Assembly: GCA_016787895.1 (NCBI GenBank)
Contig: JAEUTN010000022.1
Location: 124,001 to 188,000, forward strand
Direction of reading: 5' to 3'
DNA length: 64,000 nt
Source: Bacteroidia bacterium
GTDB taxonomy: Bacteria; Bacteroidota; Bacteroidia; B-17B0; Aurantibacillaceae
Shown here: positions 51,159-60,900 of the stretch, one piece after another
Numbering within the stretch: the stretch's first letter is position 1
Layout of the letters: each line of letters opens with the position of its first letter
Translations under genes and position numbers: made by a program
Notes under the pieces: generated by a model
What the model saw: the letters and a program-made list of their open reading frames with translations, nothing else
Told to the model about the DNA's origin: nothing
Database searches by the model: none

Positions 51159-51569
51159 ATGAACAATCTGCTCGATCAAGACATCACCGGACGTATCGGT
51201 AAAGAAAAGTACCATTGCCAGATTACCTGGAAAAAAGGAGTAATCCACATGGACGAACCTGAAAGTTCAGGAGGAAAGGATAAAGGTCCTGATCCCTACT
51301 CTACTTTTTTAGCTTCCCTGGCCGGTTGCACCCTTGCCACGCTCAGAATGTACATCGACCGGAAAGAATGGAACATTCCTGAAATTCACGTACGCTTAAA
51401 CATGAGTCAAAAAAATGAAGGCGAGATTGTTACCTTTATCCGAAGAGAAATTACCTTTTCTTCAGAAATTCCTGCAGATCAGAAAGAACGCCTTCTTCTG
51501 ATTGCTGAAAAATGTCCGGTTTCTAAAATTCTTAGCAACACCATTGATATACATACTCAACTGATTTAA
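51159..51569 (+). CDS. OsmC/YhfA-family protein
   Basis: 136-residue OsmC-like protein. The paired redox cysteines are Cys57 in LASLAGCTLATL and Cys119 in AEKCPVSKIL. GPDPYSTFLASLAGCTLATLRMY is the standard signature. The protein probably reduces organic peroxides or acts on thiols; the YhfA-like branch is less defined than Ohr. The next gene starts at the very next base after the stop, implying translational coupling with the YjdI-CDGSH iron-sulfur protein. Another OsmC protein is at 55760. Confidence 0.88.
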   Translation: MNNLLDQDITGRIGKEKYHCQITWKKGVIHMDEPESSGGKDKGPDPYSTFLASLAGCTLATLRMYIDRKEWNIPEIHVRLNMSQKNEGEIVTFIRREITFSSEIPADQKERLLLIAEKCPVSKILSNTIDIHTQLI

Positions 51570-52016
51570 ATGGATCCCAAAAACATCAAAAAAGAATACA
51601 GCAACGGAGAAGTGACCATCGTTTGGCAATCGGGCCTTTGCATTCACTCCACCAAATGCTGGAAAGGACAAGCGGGCTTGCCTCAAGTGTTTAATCCTGC
51701 TGAAAAGCCCTGGATAAAACCGGAGGGAGCGAGTACAGAACGTATTATTGCCCAGGTGAAACAATGCCCCAGCGGAGCCCTGAGTTATTATATGAACACC
51801 GGCAAGGAGGGCAATGAAGAAGTGGTTTCATCAGAACACATTGTGGAAGTTTCAAAAAACGGACCTCTTTTGGTGTATGGCAACATTCAGGTAAAGGACA
51901 AAGAAGGCCGGATCACTTTAAAAAATAAGGTCACCGCCTTTTGCCGCTGTGGTGCTTCAGGCAACAAACCGTATTGCGATGGCAGCCACCGCAAGATTAA
52001 TTTCAGAGACGAATAA
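51570..52016 (+). CDS. YjdI-type 4Fe-4S plus CDGSH iron-sulfur fusion protein
   Basis: 148-residue fusion. Residues 1-72 are a YjdI/Fer4_19 domain (Cys24, Cys30, Cys66 in GLCIHSTKCW and VKQCPSGAL), a 4Fe-4S-like region. Residues about 90-145 are a CDGSH zinc-finger/iron-sulfur domain: FCRCGASGNKPYCDGSH with ligands Cys125, Cys127, Cys136 and His140, the 3Cys-1His set that binds a labile 2Fe-2S cluster. CDGSH proteins sense redox state or transfer clusters. Fusion to YjdI is known, but here it is directly coupled to OsmC and followed by a beta-carbonic anhydrase, suggesting an oxidative-stress/redox module. Confidence 0.9.
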   Translation: MDPKNIKKEYSNGEVTIVWQSGLCIHSTKCWKGQAGLPQVFNPAEKPWIKPEGASTERIIAQVKQCPSGALSYYMNTGKEGNEEVVSSEHIVEVSKNGPLLVYGNIQVKDKEGRITLKNKVTAFCRCGASGNKPYCDGSHRKINFRDE

Positions 52017-52045
52017 TTGTTTAAAAGCAATCGAAACTTATCGGA

Positions 52046-52684
52046 ATGGATTTCAAAAAGATATTTTTAAATAATAAAATGTGGGTTTCGGATAAATTAT
52101 CCATTGATCCCGAGTACTTTTCTAAGCTGTCAATGGGTCAGCACCCTGAATTGCTCTACATTGGCTGCAGCGATAGCCGGGTCACAGCCGAAGACCTGAT
52201 GGGCATGAAGCCGGGGGAAGTGTTTATTCACCGCAATGTGGCCAACATTGTAATTCCCACCGACAGCAACATGAACGCCGTAGTACAATTTGCTGTTGAA
52301 AAATTAAAAATAAAATACATCATTATTTGCGGTCATTACGAATGCGGAGGTGTAAAAGCAGCGCTTAACCCAAGTGATATGGGGCAACTGAACAGTTGGC
52401 TTCAAACCTTGAGAGACGTTTACCGCTTGCACAGCGATGAACTCGACCAAATTAAAGAAGAGCAAAAACGTTTCGACCGTTTGGTGGAACTCAACGTGCT
52501 GGAACAATGCCTGAACATTATTAAAATAGATCATGTGCAAAGGGCCTGGTACAAAACAGGCTTCCCTCAGGTATATGGTTGGGTTTTTAATGTAAGGAAC
52601 GGGGAATTGATCGACCTTAAGCTGGACATGGAAAAGGAATTTGAAAAAATCAGGAAGATCTACGACCTGAAACCGACTACCTGA
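52046..52684 (+). CDS. can: Beta-class carbonic anhydrase
   Basis: 212-residue beta-CA. Zinc ligands are Cys41, His97 and Cys100 (IGCSDSRVT and GHYECGG), and the Asp43-Arg45 dyad is present in CSDSR. FIHRNVANIV and GHYECGGVKAAL are classical. The protein has no leader and is cytoplasmic. It interconverts CO2 and bicarbonate for carboxylations and pH balance. It is 29 bp after the CDGSH gene. With the alpha-CA lipoprotein upstream, both sides of the inner membrane would have CA activity. Confidence 0.95.
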   Translation: MDFKKIFLNNKMWVSDKLSIDPEYFSKLSMGQHPELLYIGCSDSRVTAEDLMGMKPGEVFIHRNVANIVIPTDSNMNAVVQFAVEKLKIKYIIICGHYECGGVKAALNPSDMGQLNSWLQTLRDVYRLHSDELDQIKEEQKRFDRLVELNVLEQCLNIIKIDHVQRAWYKTGFPQVYGWVFNVRNGELIDLKLDMEKEFEKIRKIYDLKPTT

Positions 52685-52865
52685 TTCTTTTTACTTAAAA
52701 TCAAATAACCTTGTTGAAAAGCCTGTTATTGTCGTGGTTAAATAACAGACAACAAAGGAGTTCCATGAATCTGGAAAAGAAGAGAAAATAGCTTCTGGCT
52801 TGCTAATTTGGCAGATTCAAGGTAATAGACTTGTTTTATATGGCGAATCATTATTAAGTGGTGCA

Positions 52866-53489
52866 ATGGGATTTGGAATTTTGCAACATAAAAAGCTTCA
52901 CAAAATAGCCTTACTGGTTGTATTCCTTGTTGTATCAAATTTTCTAACCTTAAAATCAAATTCGAATTCAATTTTACATTTACTACACACAAACGATTCA
53001 CTTATTAAAGTTACATGGAACAAATTTGTTAAAGCCATCTTAGGAAAAGATTTCACGACCTTTAAAAAAATGTCAACCCCATGCATCCATTGTCCGTGGT
53101 GTGTAAGGAATACTAAGAAAGAAGACTCCCTCTTTAAATCATATAAATTCCCTGATGAAAAAACCAGGTACGAACATCTGTATTCTGACTTGTGCTTTAT
53201 TCCTATTGATAGGTTTGTAATAGAGGATTATCCAATTATTTTCACAAAAAAAGTAAGGACAAGAATGAAAAATAAATCAAATTTTGTATTTACTAACATC
53301 ATTGACTTCCCAAAACTGTATTCCAAACCCTGTATAATTGAGAAACCAAACGCAACTCTACTCTATCCGATTGAAGTGCTTTTAATTGATGTAAAGGCAT
53401 CATCCGGAAATGAAGGCAAACGAATAGCCTTTGCTTTCATTCAGGTTGATGGGCAATATAAATTTTGTGGCTTTTCAACGGAGCCTTAA
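52866..53489 (+). CDS. Hypothetical exported protein
   Basis: 207-residue protein. The ATG at 52866 gives a hydrophobic segment (KIALLVVFLVVSNFL) that may be a signal peptide or anchor; the frame from 52800 begins at TTG and adds nothing recognisable. The mature region has a CxxCPWC-type cluster (TPCIHCPWCVRN) and is otherwise Lys/Ser-rich with no known fold. It is clearly more A+T-rich than its neighbours, so it may have been acquired. Nothing similar was recognised; the cysteine cluster might bind a metal or form disulfides. Confidence 0.5.
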   Translation: MGFGILQHKKLHKIALLVVFLVVSNFLTLKSNSNSILHLLHTNDSLIKVTWNKFVKAILGKDFTTFKKMSTPCIHCPWCVRNTKKEDSLFKSYKFPDEKTRYEHLYSDLCFIPIDRFVIEDYPIIFTKKVRTRMKNKSNFVFTNIIDFPKLYSKPCIIEKPNATLLYPIEVLLIDVKASSGNEGKRIAFAFIQVDGQYKFCGFSTEP

Positions 53490-53629
53490 CAAAATCAGAA
53501 GTATAATACAACATAATGCGAAGTGTCCGTTTTCAGCACCGGTAAATATTAGTGGCTGACTTTATCCCGAAGTTAAACTGCCTGCAAGTTTAAACCTTCA
53601 TCAACAAATTTTCTGAAGAGGTGTTGATC

Positions 53630-54673
53630 CTATTCCTTTGTTTCCTGCATTTTCAATTTTTTGGACTTGAATCTGGAATCTAAAAGGTGCATCAACTTAT
53701 GGTGCATGGGACTAAAAATCAATACAAAAAAACCGGATAAAACGGATGAGGCAATCACATTAGAAATATGCAATTGGTGGTTGATCCAATGCAACACATA
53801 ATGCTCAATGGTGTTGTACAAAAGAATGATTACTATAAACATGGCACCGTCGATTATGGTTCGGCGAATGAGCACCCCGGTATTGAAAGTATCGAAAAAA
53901 AACAGACACATGGTCACGGAAAGAAATAAGGAAAATGCCCTTAAACTACTGATGATTACGCTGACCAGTTTATCCATTTCCGGACTTGAGCTAATCAGCA
54001 CCGCATTTAAGATGGTGAAAAAAGTATAGCTCAAAATGCCCCACACCAACCAGGTAATCTTGTTTTGACCTGAAGGGCTGGAGATTTTATAATTAAGGAA
54101 AAGAAAAAACAAACCCGTTACCAATACAACAATTAAGGCAGAGAACTGCATCAAGGCATTTTCGGGGAAAATAAACCCTAGCGCCAAAATAATCAATGTA
54201 AAAAACAACCAAATCTGCTTTTTTAAAAAAGCTCTCAAATACCAGCGAATTCTTTTGCTTCGGGGAAAATTGGCCGTCACGTGCTCCTCAGTGATTCTTA
54301 GTGGAAAATTTTGAAAGGATTTTATAAAAGCCACTGAAGTGATAATAAACGTAATAGTGGATAAAAGTGGGCTGTTGTATTCAGGATTGAATTTCTGAAT
54401 GGAACCAATCACCACATTTAAAGCAACAGAAGATAAAAACAGTGAGAACAGGAGAGTGCCTTTGTTGGAATTGGATTTGACAGCAATGATAATTGCAAAA
54501 ACACAAAACAAGGGATAAGTGATGGCATTGGGATTCTGAAGAAAAAACCAAAAACCTTGCTGTGTTTCAAAGTCTCTGAAAAGTTGAATAAAGTAAATCA
54601 ACCATCCTATGCCCGATACTAAACCGGAAAACACACACAATCCTTTTAGAAGCAGATTACGGTCAGATTTCAC
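53630..54673 (-). CDS. Integral membrane protein, sensor-like, unknown
   Basis: 347-residue membrane protein starting with GTG at 54673. There are about nine to ten hydrophobic segments, among them LLLKGLCVFSGLVSGIGWLIYF, FCVFAIIIAVKS, WLFFTLIILALGFIFPENALMQ, LSVTMCLFFFDTF and VIASSVLSGFFVLIFSPMHHKLMH. The arrangement resembles the multi-helix input domain that sits before kinase or cyclase domains. Here it ends with a short basic helix (LLDSRFKSKKLKMQETKE) and no output domain. A TACTTTTG element directly abuts the start codon, so the real start may be a little downstream. Function unknown. Confidence 0.62.
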   Translation of the reverse strand: MKSDRNLLLKGLCVFSGLVSGIGWLIYFIQLFRDFETQQGFWFFLQNPNAITYPLFCVFAIIIAVKSNSNKGTLLFSLFLSSVALNVVIGSIQKFNPEYNSPLLSTITFIITSVAFIKSFQNFPLRITEEHVTANFPRSKRIRWYLRAFLKKQIWLFFTLIILALGFIFPENALMQFSALIVVLVTGLFFLFLNYKISSPSGQNKITWLVWGILSYTFFTILNAVLISSSPEMDKLVSVIISSLRAFSLFLSVTMCLFFFDTFNTGVLIRRTIIDGAMFIVIILLYNTIEHYVLHWINHQLHISNVIASSVLSGFFVLIFSPMHHKLMHLLDSRFKSKKLKMQETKE

Positions 54674-54909
54674 AAAAGTAAATATAGGATATATTTTAAC
54701 TGGGCTTTATACAATCAAAGTACCTGTCATTCGCAATACATCCAATTCAATTCTAACCTAAAGTTTCCGTTACTTTCTGGAAGTGTCGAAGGGATGTCAA
54801 CGAAACTACCTACACTGACATTCCCTTTTCTCTAAAAGGCCTGGCGGTTACTTTTCTGAATTCAACACTTTTTACAGCTCCGGTGCCCAACTTCAGGCAA
54901 GTAATTCAG

Positions 54910-54917
54910 TATCTTTG
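54910..54917 (+). promoter_or_regulatory. -7 element of the DUF1826 gene
   Basis: TATCTTTG is an exact TAnnTTTG element. A start there would give a transcript leader of about 45 bases to the ATG at 54969 and exclude the TTG at 54915 as the start codon. Confidence 0.4.
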
Positions 54918-54968
54918 AGCAGCCATTCAAGCCCGGCAAAAATACTCTACCTCAGCACTTTCAAGGCC

Positions 54969-55667
54969 ATGATTACCTCTGCCTTCACCTCTCCCAACAT
55001 TCAACTGGTTTCAAGTTTTGAAGAACTGATCTCAAGGCCCTTTCAGGCTGAACAAAATGCCATGGGCTGGATCAGGGACCTGCAGGGAGACTTTGCCGAA
55101 TTGGTTCAAAAGTTCGACCTGAAAGATGACCTGATGAACTTAGAGCCCGAACAACTGGAACAATTGAACTTAAGTGTATCCGGTCAAAAGGCAAGGGCAA
55201 CTATTCTGGAAGATTTTATCCGGCTCAAGGCCCTGGGCTCATCCCCAAACATTAACCTGATCAAAAAATATTCAAGTGACGTGAACAGTTTGGTTTTTCC
55301 CAGAGATGTTTACTCCTTTCATGTTGATCAATCCCCGATTCCAACGCACACCTTTTTGTGCACCTACTACGGTCCTTCAAGCGAAGTATTGCCCAACAAA
55401 CAAGCCGAAAAAAAAGTGCAGGTGCCTGAACTGCGTCACGAACTCCAACAACTTTATCAGGGTGCTGATGCCGGCTTCGAAACCTTTCTGCGGGATGAGT
55501 TTTACGACCTGCATTACCAGGCCAAACCCAATGGGCGGTCCATCCCTCTCGGAACCGGAAATTTGTGGCGCCTGGCTGTCGACCATCCGGAAAGTAGGGT
55601 GCCACCATGTATTCACAGGGCTCCGGAGGATGTTCAGGGACAAGTGCGCTTATTGCTGATCTGCTGA
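54969..55667 (+). CDS. DUF1826 family protein
   Basis: 232-residue soluble protein. The family landmarks are SFHVDQSPIPTHTFLCTYYGPSSEVLPN and the C-terminal RVPPCIHRAPED. The H-x-D...H pattern (His in FHVDQ, Asp two later, His in CIHRAP) resembles the facial triad of Fe(II)/2-oxoglutarate oxygenases, and DUF1826 may be distantly related; that is inference. Proteins of this type are known in Alphaproteobacteria near zinc-homeostasis genes. Here no such gene is close. The ATG at 54969 is chosen because a -7 promoter element overlaps the more upstream TTG. Confidence 0.72.
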   Translation: MITSAFTSPNIQLVSSFEELISRPFQAEQNAMGWIRDLQGDFAELVQKFDLKDDLMNLEPEQLEQLNLSVSGQKARATILEDFIRLKALGSSPNINLIKKYSSDVNSLVFPRDVYSFHVDQSPIPTHTFLCTYYGPSSEVLPNKQAEKKVQVPELRHELQQLYQGADAGFETFLRDEFYDLHYQAKPNGRSIPLGTGNLWRLAVDHPESRVPPCIHRAPEDVQGQVRLLLIC

Positions 55668-55759
55668 AGCAAGATTTTGCCCCAGTTTCTTAAAAAATCC
55701 AGTTCACTTTCAGGTGAAAATCCTTTATCTTCACTTTCAAATGATTTAAAAGAAATTCC

Positions 55760-56173
55760 ATGAAAAGACAAGCAACAGCCCTTTGGTTAGGGAGCGGAAA
55801 AGAAGGCAAAGGCCATCTTACAACACAAAGCGAGGTGTTAAAGAAAACACAATACTCCTACTCCAGTCGTTTTGAAGAAGGCATTGGTACCAATCCTGAA
55901 GAACTTATAGCCGCAGCGCATGCCGGATGTTTCAGCATGAAGTTAAGTTTTCTGCTGGGTGCCGCAGGCTTTGTGCCCGATTCGCTTGAAACCAATTGTG
56001 TGATCACACTTGAAAATGGAAGCATCACCTCCTCTCACTTAAATCTAATAGCAAAAGTGCCGGGAATTGAAAAAACCAAATTTTCAGAGCTGGTAAAAGA
56101 GGCCGAAACCACTTGCCCCATTTCCAAATCTCTTAAAACGACAATTACCAGTGAATTCACTTTAAATTCTTAG
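55760..56173 (+). CDS. osmC: OsmC family peroxiredoxin
   Basis: 137-residue OsmC protein: MKRQATALWLGSGKEGKG (OsmC-type start), FEEGIGTNPEELIAAAHAGCFSM with Cys57, and AETTCPISKSL with Cys119. OsmC reduces organic hydroperoxides using the paired cysteines in the cytoplasm. It has typical length. One base separates its stop from the F420-type oxidoreductase gene, so the two are coupled. It differs clearly from the OsmC/YhfA protein at 51159. Confidence 0.93.
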   Translation: MKRQATALWLGSGKEGKGHLTTQSEVLKKTQYSYSSRFEEGIGTNPEELIAAAHAGCFSMKLSFLLGAAGFVPDSLETNCVITLENGSITSSHLNLIAKVPGIEKTKFSELVKEAETTCPISKSLKTTITSEFTLNS

Positions 56174-56174
56174 T

Positions 56175-56792
56175 ATGGTCATTTGTATTATTGGTTCCGG
56201 CAATGTAGGTGGAGCCCTGGCCCAAAATTTAATTAAAGCCGGTCATCAGGTGCTGGTTGGCGCACGTTTTCCCCTCAGCCAAAAGTCAATCAACCTGGCG
56301 ACTAAAATCGGTGAGGACCGGTTTACTTCCATTGGATTTGCTGTAAAACAATCGGAGGTAGTGATTTTAACTATTCCACCAGATGCTTGCCTAAGAGTAA
56401 TTCAGGAACTGGGCCCCATCGACAACAAAACCATTATTGACGCGAGCAATTCCATTCGATCCACGCCCGAAGGATTTCCTACGGTGTATCACGCGGTTAA
56501 AAGCATTTGCAAGACAGAAAAAATTGTGAAGTGTTTTAATACCACCGGCTTCGAAAATATGCTCAATCCCAATTACAATGGCATTGGTTTAGATATGTTT
56601 TGCGCCGGAAACGACAATGCATCCAAAACATTGGCTGCACAACTTGCCAGGGATATAGGATTTGAAACCTGTTACGATTTTGGAGGAGAAGATAAAGTGC
56701 AATTGCTGGAAGAACTCGCCAAATGCTGGATTAACCTGGCCATCGTGCAGGGGCATGGCCGCAACCTGGGCCTTAAACTCCTCAAACGTTAA
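56175..56792 (+). CDS. NAD(P)-binding F420/NADP oxidoreductase-like protein
   Basis: 205-residue Rossmann-fold protein. VICIIGSGNVGGALAQNLIKAGH is the dinucleotide-binding motif, followed by ARFPLSQKS, and VVILTIPPDA at the end of the second half-fold. FNTTGFENMLNP is characteristic of the coenzyme-F420-dependent NADP oxidoreductase-like (F420_oxidored) family, which outside archaea and actinomycetes often uses NADPH with other substrates. It is translated immediately after osmC, suggesting a role in redox homeostasis. The natural substrate is unknown. Confidence 0.85.
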   Translation: MVICIIGSGNVGGALAQNLIKAGHQVLVGARFPLSQKSINLATKIGEDRFTSIGFAVKQSEVVILTIPPDACLRVIQELGPIDNKTIIDASNSIRSTPEGFPTVYHAVKSICKTEKIVKCFNTTGFENMLNPNYNGIGLDMFCAGNDNASKTLAAQLARDIGFETCYDFGGEDKVQLLEELAKCWINLAIVQGHGRNLGLKLLKR

Positions 56793-56833
56793 GCCCTAAA
56801 AAATTAGCCCTTAACAAATAACTATTCTACCCT

Positions 56834-57856
56834 ATGCACACCGGTAACAATTACAAATTTTTTGAAGTGATGTTTTGGACCCGAAGGGATCTGTATTCAC
56901 TCTTCTTCATCTCCGCAGTACCAACAAGTTTGTATATACTGTTGGATTGGAAATGGTTGTCTATTCCCTGGTTGCCCATTGCTTTATTGGGTACTGCGGT
57001 TGCTTTTGTTGTTGGATTTAAAAACAACGCGTCGTACGAACGGGTTTGGGAAGCACGAAAAATATGGGGCGGAATTGTCAACTCCAGCCGCTCCTGGGGT
57101 TTATTGGTGAAAGATTATGTTGGCAATCATTTTGCAAAAGAAAAATTAAGCGAAAATGATTTGAACCAACTGCACAAAGATCTTGTCTTTCGTCACCTGG
57201 CCTGGATCACCGCCCTGCGTTTTCAATTAAGAGAAGCCCGTACCTGGGAAGCGATTTACAAAGTGCATAACCTGGAGTATAAAAATAAATGGTTCAGGGT
57301 AGAAGAGCACGAACACAAAGTAGAAGAACTTTTAGGCAAGTACCTTTCAGAAAGCGAACTAACAAAAATAAGTGGCAAGGCAAACAAAGCCACCCAAATT
57401 ATGGCCTTGCAATCGGAGGTGCTTAAAACCCTGCACAGCAATGGGTATATCGACGACTTCAGGCACATGGAAATGGAAAAACTTCTTGTTGAATTTTTAA
57501 ACCTTCAGGGGGCTTCCGAACGCATCAAAAACTTTCCTTATCCAAGACAATACGCAACTTTAAACCTTTGGTTCATCAAGATATTTGTTGTTTTACTTCC
57601 TCTGGGCATGCTTCAGGAGTTCGACAAATACAATTGCCAGTTTGTGTGGCTCACCATTCCCTTCAGCATGCTATCGGGATGGGTTTTTACCACGCTCGAA
57701 AAAATTGGTGAGGCTTCAGAAAATCCCTTTGAAGGTAGCGCGAACGACGTGCCGATTACTTCCATCAGCCGAAACATTGAAATTGATTTGATGGAAATGC
57801 TGGGATTAAAAGATGTTCCTCCGCCCATACAGGCAAAAAACAACATCGTTTCCTAG
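56834..57856 (+). CDS. Bestrophin family anion-channel-like protein
   Basis: 340-residue protein of the bestrophin/UPF0187 family. LFFISAVPTSLYILLDW, LPIALLGTAVAFVVGFKNNASYERVWEARKIWGG and RSWGLLVKDYV are hallmark pieces. FRHLAWITALRFQLREARTWE follows, then a pair of C-terminal hydrophobic helices before a short hydrophilic tail. Bacterial members form pentameric ion channels with either anion or cation preference. The family match is firm; the ion preference is not. It is convergent with the giant adhesin gene. Confidence 0.9.
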   Translation: MHTGNNYKFFEVMFWTRRDLYSLFFISAVPTSLYILLDWKWLSIPWLPIALLGTAVAFVVGFKNNASYERVWEARKIWGGIVNSSRSWGLLVKDYVGNHFAKEKLSENDLNQLHKDLVFRHLAWITALRFQLREARTWEAIYKVHNLEYKNKWFRVEEHEHKVEELLGKYLSESELTKISGKANKATQIMALQSEVLKTLHSNGYIDDFRHMEMEKLLVEFLNLQGASERIKNFPYPRQYATLNLWFIKIFVVLLPLGMLQEFDKYNCQFVWLTIPFSMLSGWVFTTLEKIGEASENPFEGSANDVPITSISRNIEIDLMEMLGLKDVPPPIQAKNNIVS

Positions 57857-57901
57857 TTGACTAGTGTTGAAAGAAACGCTTCCAATCCGCTATATCTTTA
57901 A

Positions 57902-60900
57902 TCATCTTTGCAGAAAAACATGGCCAATTTTTTCAGAGTATTGCCCTGCAGAAGTAGTATATATAATCTTCCAGGTAAAAATATCTTGCTGACATAAACT
58001 ACCATTAAAATACCCGTCCCATCCCTGTAGGAAATCTCTTGTTTTAAACATGGCTATACCCCAACGATCATAAATTTCCAAATTGTAGTCTTTTAAACCA
58101 ACTCCCATGGGCCTGAATAGATCATTCAATCCATCGTTGTTAGGGGTAAAAACATTGGGAACATATAGTGCGAATTCTTCCTCAACGGTTACCACTCGTA
58201 TTAAAGTATCTTTACAACTCCATTCATTTTCAACAAGAAGCACGACCGGAAACTTACCAGCTTCTTCAAACAAAAAAGTAGATTGTTCACCTAACGCACT
58301 ATCGAGGTTTGGAAATACCCAAGTCCACTCTTTAAGCGAAGATCCACCTGAATGACTTCTGAAATGCACTTGATCAATGCCAGCTATAGGTTTAGTAGGA
58401 TAATATTCAAATTCTGCCAAGGGTTTAGGAAAACCCCTGACTGCTAGAGTTGAGGAATTAGAACAAGAATGTGTATCTGTATAATTAGCATATATAATTT
58501 GAGTTCCTTCTTTCTGAATACAATAATTCACCTTTTCAGATTGAAACCAGTTCCCTTCAATAAAATACGTATACGATTGCAAGGGTGTTGTGTTATCACT
58601 TGGGTTCAATTTAAATACTGAACAGAAAGGAACACATAATTCATTCTGGCTTGAACTTAAATTGGCGCTAGGCAAAGGAAATACATGAATGTAAACAGTG
58701 CCTGAGCCAACACAATAACTTCCATTGATAACACTTAGAGAGTAGATTCCTGCCATTTCTAAATTGTTTGCAATAAAATTAATATTGTTGCTAATCGAAG
58801 TGAAATTTCCTGGACCCGTCCAAGAATAAAACAAACCACCCGAAGCTAATAGGCTAATAGTTGAATTTAAACAAACCGATGGCGTGGCTACTATGGTTGG
58901 CGTTGGCAGAGGGTAATTAAACCCTAGAACTTGCGCGACGGTTGATGAGTAGCAAGAGTTACTACCTGTAACAACAACCGTATAAAGCCCGGTTTGACTT
59001 AAATTTACTTGGGATATATGTACAGATGAAAGGTTAGAACTAAAACCTTGTGGACCACTCCATGAATAATGCACACCTCCCGACGCATTAATTGTTACAT
59101 TGCCACCCAAACAAACCGTCGCTCCATTTGCAGCCGGTAAGGGATTCTCCAAAACATCAACTAATACAACTGCAACTCCCATGCATCCGTTAGCGTCGCT
59201 CATTGTTAATGAATAACTACCAGCATTTGAAAAGGAAACTACACTTATAGATGGGTTTTGAATTGAGCTACTAAAGTTCTGAGGTCCACTCCAGCTATAA
59301 CTATACCCTGAATTTGCATATAATTGTAAAGTGCGTTGGTCACAAAGGGGTGCATTATAATTTACGATAGGGCTTGGTATTGGATTAATTGAAATTGTTT
59401 GCACAGAATTAACAATACAGGGACCTGTTATTGCAGTCAATGTATAGGTACCAGCATTCATAAACCCAACATTATTTATACTTGGGCTTTGAATTGAAGA
59501 AGTAAAAGAATTCGGTCCACTCCAATTGTATATTGAACCTCCACCTCCTGACAAAAAGAGATTTGTTCCAGCACATAAAGGATTGTTAGCTGATATAAAA
59601 ATAGTTGGTAATGTTGTAATAGTCACATCTGCAACTCCGGTATTTGAGCAATTCATCAAACTTGTAACCGTTACATGATAAATCCCTGAAAGCGTTGAAT
59701 TAATATTAGACACTACAGGATACTGTGAATTGGAGGTAAAACTTCCAGGTCCCAGCCAGTAATAGCTTGAACCTGAAAAAGAATTAGCTGATAAACTCAT
59801 ACTTTGGTTTGAACAAACCGTGGAGCCGAACACTGATAGCGTAGGCGTAGGATTAATTGTAACATTCACAGAAGCCCCTGCCGTGCAGGAATTAGCCGCA
59901 GTTACAGTTAGTGTATACAATCCACTTTGATTTGTGCTTACCGGATAAATAGTTGGGTTTTGGGCCGCTGAAATATAATTCACTGGTCCATTCCACACAA
60001 AAGAAGTACCACCTGAGGAGTAAAAGTTTAGCATTTGATTGCTGCAGATTGGTGAGTTGGATCCTAAGGTTACACTAGGTACTGGTTTTAGAATAATTGA
60101 AGCAATTGCAGCACTTGTACATGATAATAGGGCACCAACAAGAGTGTACTGCTGACTCGTAGCGGGAGACTGGGTGAAACTTGAGCCCCCTATCAAATTT
60201 GGATACCAAGTGTATGTGGTAGCACCTGTAGCAGTAAGTGTTGCAACCTCTGTTGGGCAAATTGAAACATTAAAAACACTAAGAATTGGGTTACTTACAA
60301 AAATAACAGAAATAGTATTTGTTACTGCACATGTATTCGCATCTATGCTATTTAAAGTATATACATAATTACCTCCAATTGCCTCGTTCACAATAATTGA
60401 ATTTGAAGCCGGCCCGTTAACCCAATTGTAAAAATACCCTGAAATGCCGCCCTGAGTTGTGCCAGATAAAACAACACTGCTCCCTACACAAGCTGTCGCT
60501 GATGAAGATACAATATTAAGCGTTAATGCTGAAGGTTGAGCAATTAGAAAAGTGTTTGTAATAGAACACAGATTAATTAAATCACTTACAATTACTGTAT
60601 GTAAACCAGCAGCTAAGCCGCTTACCACTGAAGCAGTTACGGCAGTGCCGCTCCAATTATAAGAATAAAGCCCTGAACCATTTGTTATGCTAATTCCCGC
60701 AGTAGCGATTGGTACAGAATTACAAGCCAGGCTTTGACTATTTGTAACATTTAAACTGAAAACAGGGACAATTAACAAAGTGGTTGTTCCAACACAGCCA
60801 CCCCCGTTATCTAGCATAGTCAAAGTATAAAGACCTGCGCTTAAATTATTAGCCACAGATGAAGTTTGAGCAGATGGAGTCCATGTATATGAATAAGAAC

